Positions 15,894 to 24,611 of a stretch of 39,257 bases of DNA are shown here, piece by piece. A program made the translations under genes and the position numbers. Within the stretch, counting starts at the first letter, position 1; each line of letters starts with the position of its first letter. The stretch is from JBGZEX01 sp041846495 (lineage in GTDB: Bacteria; Bacteroidota; Bacteroidia; Bacteroidales; Marinifilaceae), in the NCBI GenBank assembly GCA_041846495.1, contig JBGZEX010000011.1:1-39257 (forward strand). The letters are read 5' to 3'. Under the pieces are notes generated by a model. It saw nothing but the letters and a program-made list of their open reading frames with translations, searched no databases and was not told the origin of the DNA.

Positions 15894-18800
15894 ATGTATC
15901 GTATCAAAAACCACCCAAACCTGAGTTTCAAACTCATCAACAATATTTCGGGCTGGCTCGTATTCGGGATTGCCGCCGTCACCTATCTGCTTACGATTGA
16001 GCCGACTGCAAGCCTGTGGGATTGCGGAGAATTTATTGCGACCTCCGTGGGACTTCAAGTGGGACATCCTCCCGGAGCTCCTTTGTTTATGATCATCTCC
16101 CGCCTCTTCGCCATGCTGACGAGCGATCCTGCAAAACACGGCGTTATGATTAACGCCATGTCGGCCCTGGCATCGGCATTCACCATTCTATTCCTGTTCT
16201 GGACCATAAGCCATATGGCTCGCAAACTGATAATCGGAAATGCGGAAGAAGGGAGTCTCGGAGATACGATTGCAATAATAGGCGCTTCTACGGTAGGAGC
16301 ATTGGCTTATACCTTTTCGGATACATTTTGGTTTTCGGCCGTAGAAGCGGAAGTATACGCATTATCTTCCCTTTTCACCGCCCTCGTATTCTGGGCCATC
16401 CTGAAATGGGAAAACATTGCCGACCAACCCCATTCCAACAGATGGTTGGTATTGATTGCCTATCTTATGGGATTATCCATAGGCGTTCATCTTCTCAATC
16501 TTCTCGCCATTCCGGCCATCGTTTTCATATATTATTTCAAAAAATACACCCCTACGCTCAAAGGCATCGTAAAAACAGCCCTGTTATCCGTATTCATATT
16601 AGGGTTCGTAAACTTTTTCATGATTCCTTATTTTATAAAAATAGGAGGATGGTTCGAACTTTTATTTGTCAACGGACTCGGTTTTCATTTCAACACCGGA
16701 GTTATCATTTACGTATTTCTGCTTATAACCGGATTGGCATGGGGCATAAGCTATACTTTTAAAAAGAACAAAGCCGTATTGAATACGGTACTTACCTGTG
16801 TGGTCATGATTCTTATCGGATATTCCTCCTATTCGATGGTGGTCATACGCTCTCTTGCGGATCCTCCCATAGACGAAAACAGTCCGGATAACGTATTTTC
16901 TCTGTTGCGTTATATCGAAAGAGAGCAATACGGGCAGTCTCCCCTCTTCTACGGTCAGTATTACAATGCTCCAAGACTGAACTCCATCAGCAAGGATGCC
17001 TATTATCCGAATCGTAAAACGGGGAAATACGATAAAATATCCATACTCAAAAACTACGAATTCGATCCCCGTTTCATGACCGTATTCCCCAGAATGCACA
17101 GCCAACGCGATTACCATCCTCAGATATACGAGATGTGGGCAGGCGCTCCTTCGGGTCCGCTTATCAACGTAAACGGAGAAAATATCCGGAAACCGAGTTT
17201 CGGCAACAACCTGAAATTTTTCTTCAATTACCAGGTGAAACATATGTATTGGAGATATTTTATGTGGAACTTCGCCGGACGCCAAAACGATATACAGGGC
17301 TTGGGCGACAATATGAACGGAAATTGGATCAGCGGTATTCCTTTCATCGACAATATGATGCTCGGCAACCAATCCGAACTCCCCGACACGTATAAGAACA
17401 ATAAAGCGAGAAATAAATACTATCTTCTCCCCTTTATCCTCGGCATATTGGGCATGGTTTTCCAATACCGGAAAAATCAAAAAGGGAAACAGGATTTCTG
17501 GGTCGTATGTATTTTATTCTTTATGACGGGACTCGCCATCATCCTATTCCTCAATCAGGCGCCCAACGAACCCCGGGAACGCGACTATGCCTATGCGGGC
17601 TCTTTCTATGCTTTTGCCGTATGGATAGGCTTGGGCGTATTATGGTTATGGGATAAAATGAGAAAACATATGCCGGAAAGCCGTTCCGCTCTCCTCGCCT
17701 CAATCGTTGCGCTCATAGTCGTACCGGCGAATATGGCCGCCGAAAATTGGGACGACCACGACAGAAGCGGCCGCTATGCAACTATTTCCAATGCTAAAAA
17801 CTACCTCAATTCCTGTGCCCCGAATGCCATTCTCTTCTCTTACGGAGATAACGACACCTTCCCCATATGGTATGCACAGGAAGTCGAAGGCATAAGACGG
17901 GACATACGATTGGTCAACCTCTCCCTTTTGGCGGGCGGATGGTATATCGACCAAATGAAACGAATGGCGTACGAAAGCCCGGGCGTACCCATCTCCCTGA
18001 CCCAAGATCAATACGGAGAAGGCAAACGGGAAGGCATCGTAATACTCGACGAACTCGAAAGCCTGAATATCAAAGAAGCCGTGAAATTCGTCGCCAGCGA
18101 CGATATCCGCACCAAACGCAAACTATTGTACGGAGAAGCTCCCGTAGATTATATACCTACCCGCACACTCGTTCTCCCCGTGGATTCAGCGAAAGTAGTA
18201 AACAGCGGTTTGGTAAGTCGGGAAGATGCCGATAAAATTCTCAAAGAGATAAAAATAGAGCTCAAAGGAAACGTCATCAATAAATCCGAATTCGAAGTTC
18301 TCGACATTATCGCCACCAACAATTGGGAGCGTCCGATTTATTTCGGAGTGGGTATGGGACGCAACAGTTATATGGGACTCGAGGATTATTTCCAATTGGA
18401 GGGCGTAACCTATAAATTCGTCCCGATAAAAACGCCTAAAACCAAAGGAAGCGACGATTTCGGAAGGATCAACTCTTCCATCTTATACGACAACCTCATG
18501 AATAAATTCGAATGGGGAAATATCAAAAATCCGAAAGTAAATATGGACTTTTTCCATAGAAACAACATAGGCGTAATGAAATACCGGAACACCTTTTTAC
18601 GCTTGGCGGAAAAACTTTTCGAAGAAGGAAAGAAGGAAAAAGCTCTCGAAGTCTTAAATAAAAGCCTTGAAGAATTACCCGTATCCCAAATCGGTTCGGA
18701 TTCCTATCTTTTATATTATATTCCGCTTTTATACGAATTAAAAGCCAACGAAAAGGCCAACGACCTGATCGAAATCTTAGCCCGGGAAAGCTATCAAAAC

Positions 18801-19007
18801 ATACGCTATGTGCTATCCTTAAAACCCTCCAAACGCGGGTTTACCACGCCGGATATCAATAAGGAATTGCAAATCACCCAACTCCTCATACAATTAAGCT
18901 ACGGAGCGGAAGAAAAAGAACTGGCCGAACGGATAAAAAATGAAACGGAAGCCCTGTTGGGACAAACCGTATTTCAATTTCCCAAAGAAAATAAAACAGA
19001 AAAATAA
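15894..19007 (+). CDS. DUF2723 membrane protein, GT-C-like
   Basis: A 1037-residue protein with a hydrophobic N-terminal half (roughly a dozen predicted helices by eye) and a soluble C-terminal part after about residue 620. The conserved first loop (LWDCGEFIA, D43 and E46, then GHPPGAPLF at 57-65) and the later NEPRERDYAY motif are DUF2723 hallmarks. The acidic pair in the first outer loop recalls GT-C glycosyltransferases of the mannosyltransferase type, so transfer of a sugar from a lipid carrier on the periplasmic side is plausible but inferred. The end has helical segments resembling TPR (EEGKKEKALEVLNKSLEELP). prfB starts 8 bases downstream. No good promoter is visible; a weak TACTTTAG lies at 15826. 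Confidence 0.9.
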   Translation: MYRIKNHPNLSFKLINNISGWLVFGIAAVTYLLTIEPTASLWDCGEFIATSVGLQVGHPPGAPLFMIISRLFAMLTSDPAKHGVMINAMSALASAFTILFLFWTISHMARKLIIGNAEEGSLGDTIAIIGASTVGALAYTFSDTFWFSAVEAEVYALSSLFTALVFWAILKWENIADQPHSNRWLVLIAYLMGLSIGVHLLNLLAIPAIVFIYYFKKYTPTLKGIVKTALLSVFILGFVNFFMIPYFIKIGGWFELLFVNGLGFHFNTGVIIYVFLLITGLAWGISYTFKKNKAVLNTVLTCVVMILIGYSSYSMVVIRSLADPPIDENSPDNVFSLLRYIEREQYGQSPLFYGQYYNAPRLNSISKDAYYPNRKTGKYDKISILKNYEFDPRFMTVFPRMHSQRDYHPQIYEMWAGAPSGPLINVNGENIRKPSFGNNLKFFFNYQVKHMYWRYFMWNFAGRQNDIQGLGDNMNGNWISGIPFIDNMMLGNQSELPDTYKNNKARNKYYLLPFILGILGMVFQYRKNQKGKQDFWVVCILFFMTGLAIILFLNQAPNEPRERDYAYAGSFYAFAVWIGLGVLWLWDKMRKHMPESRSALLASIVALIVVPANMAAENWDDHDRSGRYATISNAKNYLNSCAPNAILFSYGDNDTFPIWYAQEVEGIRRDIRLVNLSLLAGGWYIDQMKRMAYESPGVPISLTQDQYGEGKREGIVILDELESLNIKEAVKFVASDDIRTKRKLLYGEAPVDYIPTRTLVLPVDSAKVVNSGLVSREDADKILKEIKIELKGNVINKSEFEVLDIIATNNWERPIYFGVGMGRNSYMGLEDYFQLEGVTYKFVPIKTPKTKGSDDFGRINSSILYDNLMNKFEWGNIKNPKVNMDFFHRNNIGVMKYRNTFLRLAEKLFEEGKKEKALEVLNKSLEELPVSQIGSDSYLLYYIPLLYELKANEKANDLIEILARESYQNIRYVLSLKPSKRGFTTPDINKELQITQLLIQLSYGAEEKELAERIKNETEALLGQTVFQFPKENKTEK

Positions 19008-19015
19008 AAACAACC

Positions 19016-20132
19016 ATGATTACGACAGACCACATAAAAGAGCTGGCTGAACGCGGACAAGCGTTGAGGAGGTATCTTTGACATCGAACGGAAGAGAATA
19101 GAATTGAACGAAGAGGAATTGCGCACTCAAAACCCGGAATTTTGGAACAACCGGGAAGAAGCCGAAAAAGTCGTGAAAAAAGTGCGCAACCTGAAGTTTT
19201 GGCTCGAAGGCTATGAAGCCGTAAAAACGGCAATAGAGGATTTGACGATATTATTCGATTTTGCCAAGGAAGGAGAAGCCTCGGAAGAAGAGGTGGAGCT
19301 CCAATACCGGACGACTCTGGAAAAAATCGAAAATCTGGAACTCCGGAATATGCTTCGCAAAGAAGAAGACAGGTTGGGAGCCGTCATAAAAATCAATTCC
19401 GGAGCCGGAGGCACCGAAAGTCAGGATTGGGCGTCCATGCTTATGAGAATGTATATCCGATGGGCCGAAGCCAATAATTATAAATTGAAGATATCCAACC
19501 TTCAGGAAGGAGACGAGGCCGGGATAAAAACCGTCACCATGCAATTGGAGGGCGATATGGCTTACGGCTATCTGAAGGGAGAAAACGGAGTCCACCGTCT
19601 TGTCCGGGTTTCCCCCTTCAATGCCCAAGGGAAACGCATGACCTCCTTCGCCTCCGTATTCGTCACCCCTTTAGTGGACGATTCCTTCGAAATCAACATC
19701 AATCCGGCGGATATCACATGGGATACCTTCCGCTCCGGAGGTGCCGGCGGCCAAAACGTAAACAAAGTGGAGACGGGAGTGCGGCTCCGCTACAACTTCC
19801 GCGACCCGGATACGGGAGAAACCCGGGAAATCCTTATCGAAAATACGGAAACCCGCTCCCAGTTAGACAACCGGGAAAATGCCATGCGATTGTTACGCTC
19901 CCAGTTATACGATATCGAGCTGCAAAAACGGATGGCCGAGAAATCCAAAATCGAAGCCGGAAAAAAGAAAATCGAATGGGGATCTCAAATACGCTCCTAC
20001 GTATTCGACGACCGGAGAGTAAAAGACCATAGAACGAACCATCAAACTTCCAACGTACAAGCGGTAATGGACGGAGAAATCAACGACTTTATCAAAGCCT
20101 ACCTTATGGAATTCGGAGGCGAAGATGCCTGA
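19016..20132 (+). CDS. prfB: Peptide chain release factor 2, with programmed +1 frameshift
   Basis: RF2 recognises UGA and UAA and triggers peptide release. Translation starts at ATG 19016 and reads 21 codons to CTT TGA; a +1 shift at 19079 moves the ribosome to the frame beginning GAC at 19080, giving 371 residues in total, close to the usual RF2 length. In the joined protein the UGA-specific tripeptide SPF is at about 199-201 and the GGQ catalytic motif (SGGAGGQNVNK) at about 244-246. The region after the shift is open from 19080, so a plain ORF search would call a false start at the TTG at 19104. It lies 8 bases after the DUF2723 gene and is followed by a terminator. The frameshift makes RF2 autoregulatory: low RF2 slows termination at UGA and favours shifting. 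Confidence 0.97.
19067..19082 (+). promoter_or_regulatory. prfB programmed frameshift signal
   Basis: AGGAGGTATCTTTGAC: an internal Shine-Dalgarno-like AGGAGG, a three-base spacer, the slippery CTT and the in-frame stop TGA followed by C. This is the canonical RF2 recoding element with a fully matching anti-SD complement. Confidence 0.95.
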
Positions 20133-20151
20133 TTCTCTTCAGCTCTACTTA

Positions 20152-20180
20152 TGCCGGCCATAGTGCCGGCACGTTTTTTT
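20152..20180 (+). terminator. Intrinsic terminator of the DUF2723-prfB unit
   Basis: TGCCGGC (20152-20158), a six-base loop, GCCGGCA (20165-20171), then CG and seven T residues (20174-20180). It lies 19 bases after the prfB stop codon. Confidence 0.85.
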
Positions 20181-20187
20181 ATCGAAC

Positions 20188-20382
20188 CGATATGAAATAT
20201 CCGGGAAATCGGCAATCTACTGTTATACGAAAAACGACACTATTGTTTTACATCGTCAATCGAAGCCGGGGCCTACGGTTCTACCGAATCGACGGGAATA
20301 TATAAAATAAAAAACGATACCGTATCTTACACGGGCGGAGGGGGTCGTAATGCCTAAAGTAAATCTCGAACTTAAAAGATAG
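20188..20382 (+). pseudogene. Possible frameshifted gene remnant
   Basis: Three overlapping plus-strand frames read like consecutive pieces of one protein end. They are RYEISGKSAIYCYTKNDTIV (from 20188), EAGAYGSTESTGIYKIKNDT (about 20262-20321, continuing VSYTGGGGRN), and MPKVNLELKR with a TAG stop (20350-20382). The second junction falls just past a run of five G. The repeated KNDT(I/V) pattern resembles small secreted beta-sandwich or lipocalin-like proteins, but I cannot name a family. No start codon remains, and the first piece begins right after the prfB terminator. Reading it as a decayed gene is inference; the alternative is chance. Confidence 0.35.
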
Positions 20383-20427
20383 GCGTTCTCCCGAGCAAAG
20401 GAAAGAGAATCACCGGTCGACGAGGGA

Positions 20428-21144
20428 TTAGCGATTTTTCCAGAATGCATCCCTGTATTTGAAAATCAACTGCCGGCAAACTGCAAGGTCGAATCCCCGC
20501 GAACGGGCATATTCCTCCGCTATACACCGAAAAAAAGTATCGTTTCCCCATAAACGGGCGAAATTCTTACAGCCTCTCCTCAAACCTACGCCACCGAATT
20601 TCATCCGGTTGATATCCACTAATACGAACTTCCAGTCCTCCGCTTCCCGGCAAAACAATATATTCCCCGGCGAATAATCCTTATGATAAATACCGGCTTT
20701 GTGCATGGCAGCCGTATAACGGGCAAAAGCGGCAATAATATCCCTCCTGCCTTCCGTATCCCCCGACCCGAATTCGTAAAAATCCCTCATCCCGGGCATA
20801 TGTAAGGTGACAAGATAGGTATAACCCAGAAGACCGCAATTCGATTCGATTATGTAAGCCACGGGCATGGGCGTTTCGAATCCGCATTCCCGGATAATAC
20901 CGGCATAACGGTAGGCTCTGACCGCTTTGGGCGTCCGGAAAAAAGCATAAACGATACGATTCGGGAATATGGGTTTTTTATACCGTTTCACATTGAAGAA
21001 ACTTCCGTCCGGAAGAGCGAACACCTTTATCTTATTCCGCTCGTCGTATACGGTTCGGCCCTCTTTTTCGAAAACATCGGGAATACGGCGGATAAAATCC
21101 TCGTAGGAGGCATAATCCGGATTAATCCTGAAAATTCGTTTCAT
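20428..21144 (-). CDS. LPS kinase, WaaP/InaA family
   Basis: A 238-residue kinase-fold protein. The invariant catalytic segment HKDYSPGNIL (H154, D156, N161) and the metal-binding LVDINRM (D177) match the lipopolysaccharide kinase family, which phosphorylates Kdo or heptose in the LPS inner core using ATP. A lysine in FNVKRYKKP (around 50-57) probably holds ATP. Its start overlaps the end of the GT9 gene by 23 bases, so translation is coupled. The gene ends the purA-DUF4254-GT9 unit. The exact sugar target is not shown by the sequence. Confidence 0.88.
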   Translation of the reverse strand: MKRIFRINPDYASYEDFIRRIPDVFEKEGRTVYDERNKIKVFALPDGSFFNVKRYKKPIFPNRIVYAFFRTPKAVRAYRYAGIIRECGFETPMPVAYIIESNCGLLGYTYLVTLHMPGMRDFYEFGSGDTEGRRDIIAAFARYTAAMHKAGIYHKDYSPGNILFCREAEDWKFVLVDINRMKFGGVGLRRGCKNFARLWGNDTFFRCIAEEYARSRGFDLAVCRQLIFKYRDAFWKNR

Positions 21145-22159
21145 ATAAGAGCGTTTTTATCCTGTCGACGATTTCATTCGGCCGAATCCCGTACATACAG
21201 GCATAATCCCCGCGAAAACAAGGCTTATTCCCGAATACGGAACAGGGACGGCAATCCATCTCCAATTGAACGGCCTCCTTTTGATTCCATCCCATAAAAC
21301 CGGCATAAGGATGGGTGGCTCCCCAAATCGAAACTACGGGAGTTCCCGTAAGAGAAGCCATGTGCATATTGGCCGAATCCATCGAAAGCATACAATCCAA
21401 CCTGTTCATAAGTTCCAATTCTCCTCCCATATCCATGGCTCCCGCCACAATCCTAAGTTCGGGAAACCGTTTTTTCTGGGCCTCGAAAAAAGCGATTTCC
21501 GAACGCCCTCCTCCGAAAAGGAAAATACGAATGCCGCAAGCCGACAAACCTTCTATAACCTCCTGCATCAAAGCCGGGGGATAGGTCTTGCCCTTATGCT
21601 TCGCAAAAGGAGCGATACCCACCCATTTATCATTTCCTTTCTCGCCGGCAAAGGCACGCACAACTTCGGAATCTCCCTCCGCTCCGTCGAAAACGGAACG
21701 AAAATCCGTATCGAAAGGATAACCCAATTTATGCAATACCTCCGCATAACGTTCGAAAGAAGTCTTTAAGGGACGACATATCTTATTCTTTCTTCGCGTC
21801 AATCTCCGCTTTTCCCGTCTTCCCTTATCTATGACGACCGCTTTAACCCCCTTAAGCCGGAAACGAAATCTCAAGAATTTCGTCCTCAACACATCGTGCA
21901 AATCGGCTACGGCATCGAAATTCCCGGCATATAAAATACGGAACAAACGTTCGAGTCCTCCGATTCCCCGATAATCCTCCAAATCCACCCCTACGAATTT
22001 CAGATTCGGCGGATGGTGTCCGAAAAGAGGAGCAAAACTTCTACGGCTCAATACCCGAATTTCATGCTCGGGGTATCGAGCCGCAAAAGAATAAAGTACG
22101 GGAATCGTCATCGCCACATCTCCCATAGCTGAAAATCTTATCGCTAAAATCTTGGCCAT
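21122..22159 (-). CDS. Glycosyltransferase family 9 (heptosyltransferase-like)
   Basis: A 345-residue GT-B protein of the ADP-heptose:LPS heptosyltransferase family. The N-terminal ILAIRFSAMGDVAMTIPVL is the family opening. In the C-terminal domain I see WVGIAPFAKHKGKTYP, CMLSMDSANMHMASLTGTPV and SIWGATHPYAGF, the nucleotide-heptose site. Four cysteines near the end (CRPCSVFGNKPC plus DYAC) are typical of Bacteroidota members. It lies three bases after DUF4254 and overlaps the kinase gene, so the three are likely one LPS-core module. Whether the donor is ADP-heptose or another sugar cannot be told. Confidence 0.92.
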   Translation of the reverse strand: MAKILAIRFSAMGDVAMTIPVLYSFAARYPEHEIRVLSRRSFAPLFGHHPPNLKFVGVDLEDYRGIGGLERLFRILYAGNFDAVADLHDVLRTKFLRFRFRLKGVKAVVIDKGRREKRRLTRRKNKICRPLKTSFERYAEVLHKLGYPFDTDFRSVFDGAEGDSEVVRAFAGEKGNDKWVGIAPFAKHKGKTYPPALMQEVIEGLSACGIRIFLFGGGRSEIAFFEAQKKRFPELRIVAGAMDMGGELELMNRLDCMLSMDSANMHMASLTGTPVVSIWGATHPYAGFMGWNQKEAVQLEMDCRPCSVFGNKPCFRGDYACMYGIRPNEIVDRIKTLLYETNFQD

Positions 22160-22162
22160 CCG

Positions 22163-22768
22163 CTATTTTTTGCCATAAAGCACGGGATTCAAATCGGGAT
22201 CGTTATACATTTTCATCTGTTTGTATACCTTCATATACTTTCTGCCCGCACGGATATCTTCCAATAAGGTATCTATGGCCTGCGAAAGGTCTTCCCATTG
22301 CTCCGACAACACCTTCAACTTATTCCGGCATTCCTCGATATGCCCCGGAGCCGTATCCTTACGCTCGGTCTCTTGCCTCATATGATATATCTTAAGCGCC
22401 AGTATCGAAAGACGATCCAAAGCCCAAGCCGGACTTTCGGTATTTATCGTAGCATTCCCGAGAGGTACGACCGATTTGTATTTATCCAAAAAATAACTGT
22501 CTATCAATTCCACCAAATCCGTCCTCTCCTGATTGGATTTATCGATTCTCCTCTTTATCTCGAGAGCTTTGACGGCATCTATATGAGGATCCCGGATAAT
22601 ATCTTCCAAATGCCATTGTACCGTATCTATCCAATTTTTCAAATAGAGATAGTACTCTATGGATTTCAATTCATAGGTATTATTTATAGGTGCATCCACA
22701 TCGTCCGTAAGATGGTAATCCGCAATCGATTTTTGAAAAATCGTACGGCATAATTCCGTAAAATTCAT
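22163..22768 (-). CDS. DUF4254 family protein
   Basis: A 201-residue, mostly helical, soluble protein recognisable as DUF4254 (FTELCRTIFQKSIADYHLTD at the N-terminus, SPAWALDRLSILALKIYHM in the middle). Function unknown. It is commonly found beside GT9 genes in Bacteroidota, which fits its place here between purA (18-base gap) and GT9 (3-base gap). No membrane segment or signal peptide and no obvious catalytic motif. A role in LPS core synthesis is inferred from position only. Confidence 0.88.
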   Translation of the reverse strand: MNFTELCRTIFQKSIADYHLTDDVDAPINNTYELKSIEYYLYLKNWIDTVQWHLEDIIRDPHIDAVKALEIKRRIDKSNQERTDLVELIDSYFLDKYKSVVPLGNATINTESPAWALDRLSILALKIYHMRQETERKDTAPGHIEECRNKLKVLSEQWEDLSQAIDTLLEDIRAGRKYMKVYKQMKMYNDPDLNPVLYGKK

Positions 22769-22787
22769 AGAATATTGTTTTAAAATT

Positions 22788-24059
22788 TTATTTTTCCGTA
22801 TAACGATGTATGGTTTGCGCCCTGTCGGGACCTACGGATACGATTTTTATCCTAACTCCCAGTTCCGCTTCCAAAAAACTCAGATAGGCATTGAATTCCT
22901 CGGGGAATTCATCTTCCGAGGTCATTCCGGTCATATCCGTTTTCCAACCCGGCAATTCCACGTATACGGGCTGCAAATCTTCCTTAAGCGCAAAGGGGAA
23001 TTCCTCTATTTCTTTTCCTCCCGTCTCGTAAGCCACACAGGCTTTTACGGTATCGAAACCGTCCAATACGTCGCTTTTCATCATGATAAGCGAGGTAACT
23101 CCGTTAATCATAACGGCATATCTCAAAGCCACGAGGTCTATCCAGCCGCACCGGCGTTCCCGTCCGGTCACCGCCCCGTATTCATGCCCTTTATCTCGCA
23201 TTATCCTCCCGCATTCGTCGAACAGCTCCGTAGGGAAAGGTCCTGCTCCCACCCGGGTGCAATAAGCTTTGAATATGCCGAACACCTCACCGATGCGACG
23301 AGGTGCTACCCCCAAGCCGCTGCAAGCTCCGGAACATACGGTATTCGAGGAAGTCACATAAGGATAGGTGCCGAAGTCCACATCCAACATCGTCCCTTGC
23401 GCCCCTTCGGCCAATACGGTTTTCCCCGCATCCAGAGAACGGTTTATAAAATGCTCGCTGTCTATCAATTTAAAACGACGGAGATAATCCACAGCCTCTA
23501 TCCAATCCTTCTCCAAACTTCGGAGATCGTAGGTAAACTCCAACTTGTTCAGAATATATTCGTGCCGTTTTTTAGCCGTCTCGTATTTCTTTTCGAATCC
23601 GGATTCCACATCACCTACCCTCAAACCGAAACGCCCCGCTTTATCCGTATAGGCCGGACCTATACCCTTGCCCGTCGTGCCGATTTTTTCCTTCCCTTTA
23701 AGCAATTCATTGGCCGCATCCAAAAATCTATGGGTAGGCAGTATCAAATGAGCTTTACGCGAAATGTAGAGATTCCGGGACAAATCGTATCCCGAAGCCT
23801 CCAAAGCCTCCGCCTCCTGCTTGAACAACAGGGGATCCAATACGACACCGCTCCCGATAACATTGATCTTCCCGCCTTGAAACATACCCGAAGGAATAGA
23901 ACGGAGAATATATTTGTTTCCGTCGAATTCAAGGGTATGGCCGGCATTCGGCCCCCCCTGGAAACGGGCCACTATATCATAACCGGGAGTCAATACATCC
24001 ACTACCTTACCTTTTCCCTCGTCTCCCCATTGCAATCCCAATAACACATCTACTTTCAT
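22788..24059 (-). CDS. purA: Adenylosuccinate synthetase
   Basis: Joins IMP and aspartate with GTP to form adenylosuccinate, the first committed step to AMP. It is 423 residues, normal for the family. Catalytic D13 lies in LGLQWGDEGKGKVVD and H41 in FQGGPNAGHT, at the same numbers as in the E. coli enzyme. Other signatures are GTTGKGIGPAYTDK, LAEGAQGTMLDVDFGTYPYV and VTGRERRCGWIDL. Behind its own promoter (24115-24145) and leading into DUF4254, GT9 and the WaaP kinase. Confidence 0.98.
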   Translation of the reverse strand: MKVDVLLGLQWGDEGKGKVVDVLTPGYDIVARFQGGPNAGHTLEFDGNKYILRSIPSGMFQGGKINVIGSGVVLDPLLFKQEAEALEASGYDLSRNLYISRKAHLILPTHRFLDAANELLKGKEKIGTTGKGIGPAYTDKAGRFGLRVGDVESGFEKKYETAKKRHEYILNKLEFTYDLRSLEKDWIEAVDYLRRFKLIDSEHFINRSLDAGKTVLAEGAQGTMLDVDFGTYPYVTSSNTVCSGACSGLGVAPRRIGEVFGIFKAYCTRVGAGPFPTELFDECGRIMRDKGHEYGAVTGRERRCGWIDLVALRYAVMINGVTSLIMMKSDVLDGFDTVKACVAYETGGKEIEEFPFALKEDLQPVYVELPGWKTDMTGMTSEDEFPEEFNAYLSFLEAELGVRIKIVSVGPDRAQTIHRYTEK

Positions 24060-24114
24060 TCTGTCCAGATTAAATTTTCGGTATATTAAACGATTTTCGT
24101 AAAATCACAGAATA

Positions 24115-24145
24115 CAAAGTTAGCACTTTAATATGCGGGTACAAC
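24115..24145 (-). promoter_or_regulatory. Promoter of purA
   Basis: On the minus strand GTTG (24145-24142), a 19-base spacer and TAACTTTG (24122-24115). The -7 box is a perfect consensus, and the -33 keeps the TTG core. It starts right after the fur stop codon, so purA need not depend on read-through from fur. Confidence 0.6.
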
Positions 24146-24595
24146 TTATTTCATATTTTTCTTACAATCTTTGCATATTCCGTATATATACAATAAATGG
24201 TGATTTATGGTAAAATCCCTGCTCTCTGCCATTTCTTCCACGATTTCCCCCATTTTTTCATCATAAAACTCCTCTACTTTCCCGCATTTCTGACAAATCA
24301 AATGTTCGTGTTTGCTGTTATTGAAAGCCCTCTCGAATTGTGCGATATTATTCCCGAACTGATGTTTGATTACCAGCTTGCAATCGATCAGCAACTCTAT
24401 CGTATTATAAAGCGTAGCCCGACTCACCCTGTAGTTCTTTTCCTTCATGAAAACGAATAAGGTCTCTATATCGAAATGCCCCGAACGAGAATAAATCTCT
24501 TCCAAAATGGCAAAACGTTCCGGAGTCTTGCGATGTCCGTGTTGTTTCAGATAATTCGTAAATATCTCCTTTACGGTAGTGTGTATGTTTTCCAT
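24146..24595 (-). CDS. Fur-family transcriptional regulator
   Basis: A 149-residue regulator if started at ATG 24595 (MENIHTTVKEIFTNYLKQHG); the ATG at 24619 would add eight residues and overlap the relA stop. The winged-helix part (HRKTPERFAILEEIYSRSGH, then RVSRATLYNTIELL) is the Fur/PerR/Zur DNA reader. The dimerisation part has HEH at 96-98, CQKC (101-104) and CKDC (141-144), which together make a structural zinc site plus a regulatory metal site. The metal (iron, zinc or peroxide-sensing) cannot be decided from the sequence. It follows the RelA/SpoT gene closely and is probably cotranscribed with it. Confidence 0.93.
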   Translation of the reverse strand: MENIHTTVKEIFTNYLKQHGHRKTPERFAILEEIYSRSGHFDIETLFVFMKEKNYRVSRATLYNTIELLIDCKLVIKHQFGNNIAQFERAFNNSKHEHLICQKCGKVEEFYDEKMGEIVEEMAESRDFTINHHLLYIYGICKDCKKNMK

Positions 24596-24611
24596 AATCG
24601 TTATATTTAAT

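Noticed and set aside
19104..20132. prfB called from a TTG at 19104
   Set aside because: The frameshift site at 19067-19082 and the ATG at 19016 give the full-length RF2.
22806..24044. 412-residue plus-strand open frame opposite purA
   Set aside because: It is the complement of the purA coding sequence; the translation is low-complexity and has no motif, while purA has all its catalytic residues.
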